5,813 nt of DNA from an uncultured Oribacterium sp. (GTDB lineage Bacteria > Bacillota > Clostridia > Lachnospirales > Lachnospiraceae). A model generated the notes under the pieces. The model was not told where the DNA came from, made no database searches, and saw only the letters and a program-made list of their open reading frames with translations. Below are positions 5,810 through 5,813 of the stretch, in pieces; position 1 is the stretch's first letter, and the number at the start of each line of letters is the position of its first letter. A program made the position numbers and the translations under genes. The stretch lies in NCBI GenBank assembly GCA_900772695.1, contig CAAGRO010000208.1, positions 1-5,813 on the forward strand, written 5' to 3'.

Positions 5810-5813
5810 GTAT

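Overview
This window most likely comes from an anaerobic Gram-positive Clostridia-type genome, probably Lachnospiraceae-like. That is inferred from a lipobox-bearing solute-binding lipoprotein, strong GGAGG-type ribosome binding sites, a flavodiiron protein typical of anaerobes, and GC-rich genes separated by AT-rich spacers. I cannot name a species. All three protein genes are on the plus strand.

Layout. Positions 1-144 are an AT-rich leader holding an intrinsic terminator (57-91) and weak promoter-like sequences. Positions 145-1932 encode an extracellular lipoprotein. It joins a family-1 solute-binding protein to a C-terminal domain resembling the substrate-binding domain of 5'-nucleotidases, without the catalytic metallophosphoesterase part. 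The next frame follows its stop codon with no gap. It encodes a membrane-bound hybrid sensor histidine kinase (about 1945-4188) with two membrane segments, a large extracellular sensor region, HisKA, HATPase_c and a receiver domain. Positions 4189-4362 are a spacer with a short palindrome and a long-range inverted repeat. Positions 4363-5565 encode a two-domain flavodiiron protein (FprA type), followed by a strong intrinsic terminator (5578-5607). Positions 5608-5813 contain no gene, but hold a dense set of nested and crossing complementary segments that look like a compact pseudoknotted structured RNA.

How the parts work together. The lipoprotein and kinase form a tight pair with no permease or ATPase gene beside them. 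I infer that the binding protein captures a ligand outside the cell and presents it to the kinase, rather than feeding a transporter. The kinase carries its own receiver but no HPt domain and no adjacent response regulator, so its output must pass to partners elsewhere. The flavodiiron protein is probably a separate oxygen or nitric oxide detoxification gene, although no terminator separates it from the kinase. The most interesting region is the structured RNA candidate at the right end. It may belong to a known family such as raiA-type RNA, or may be undescribed.
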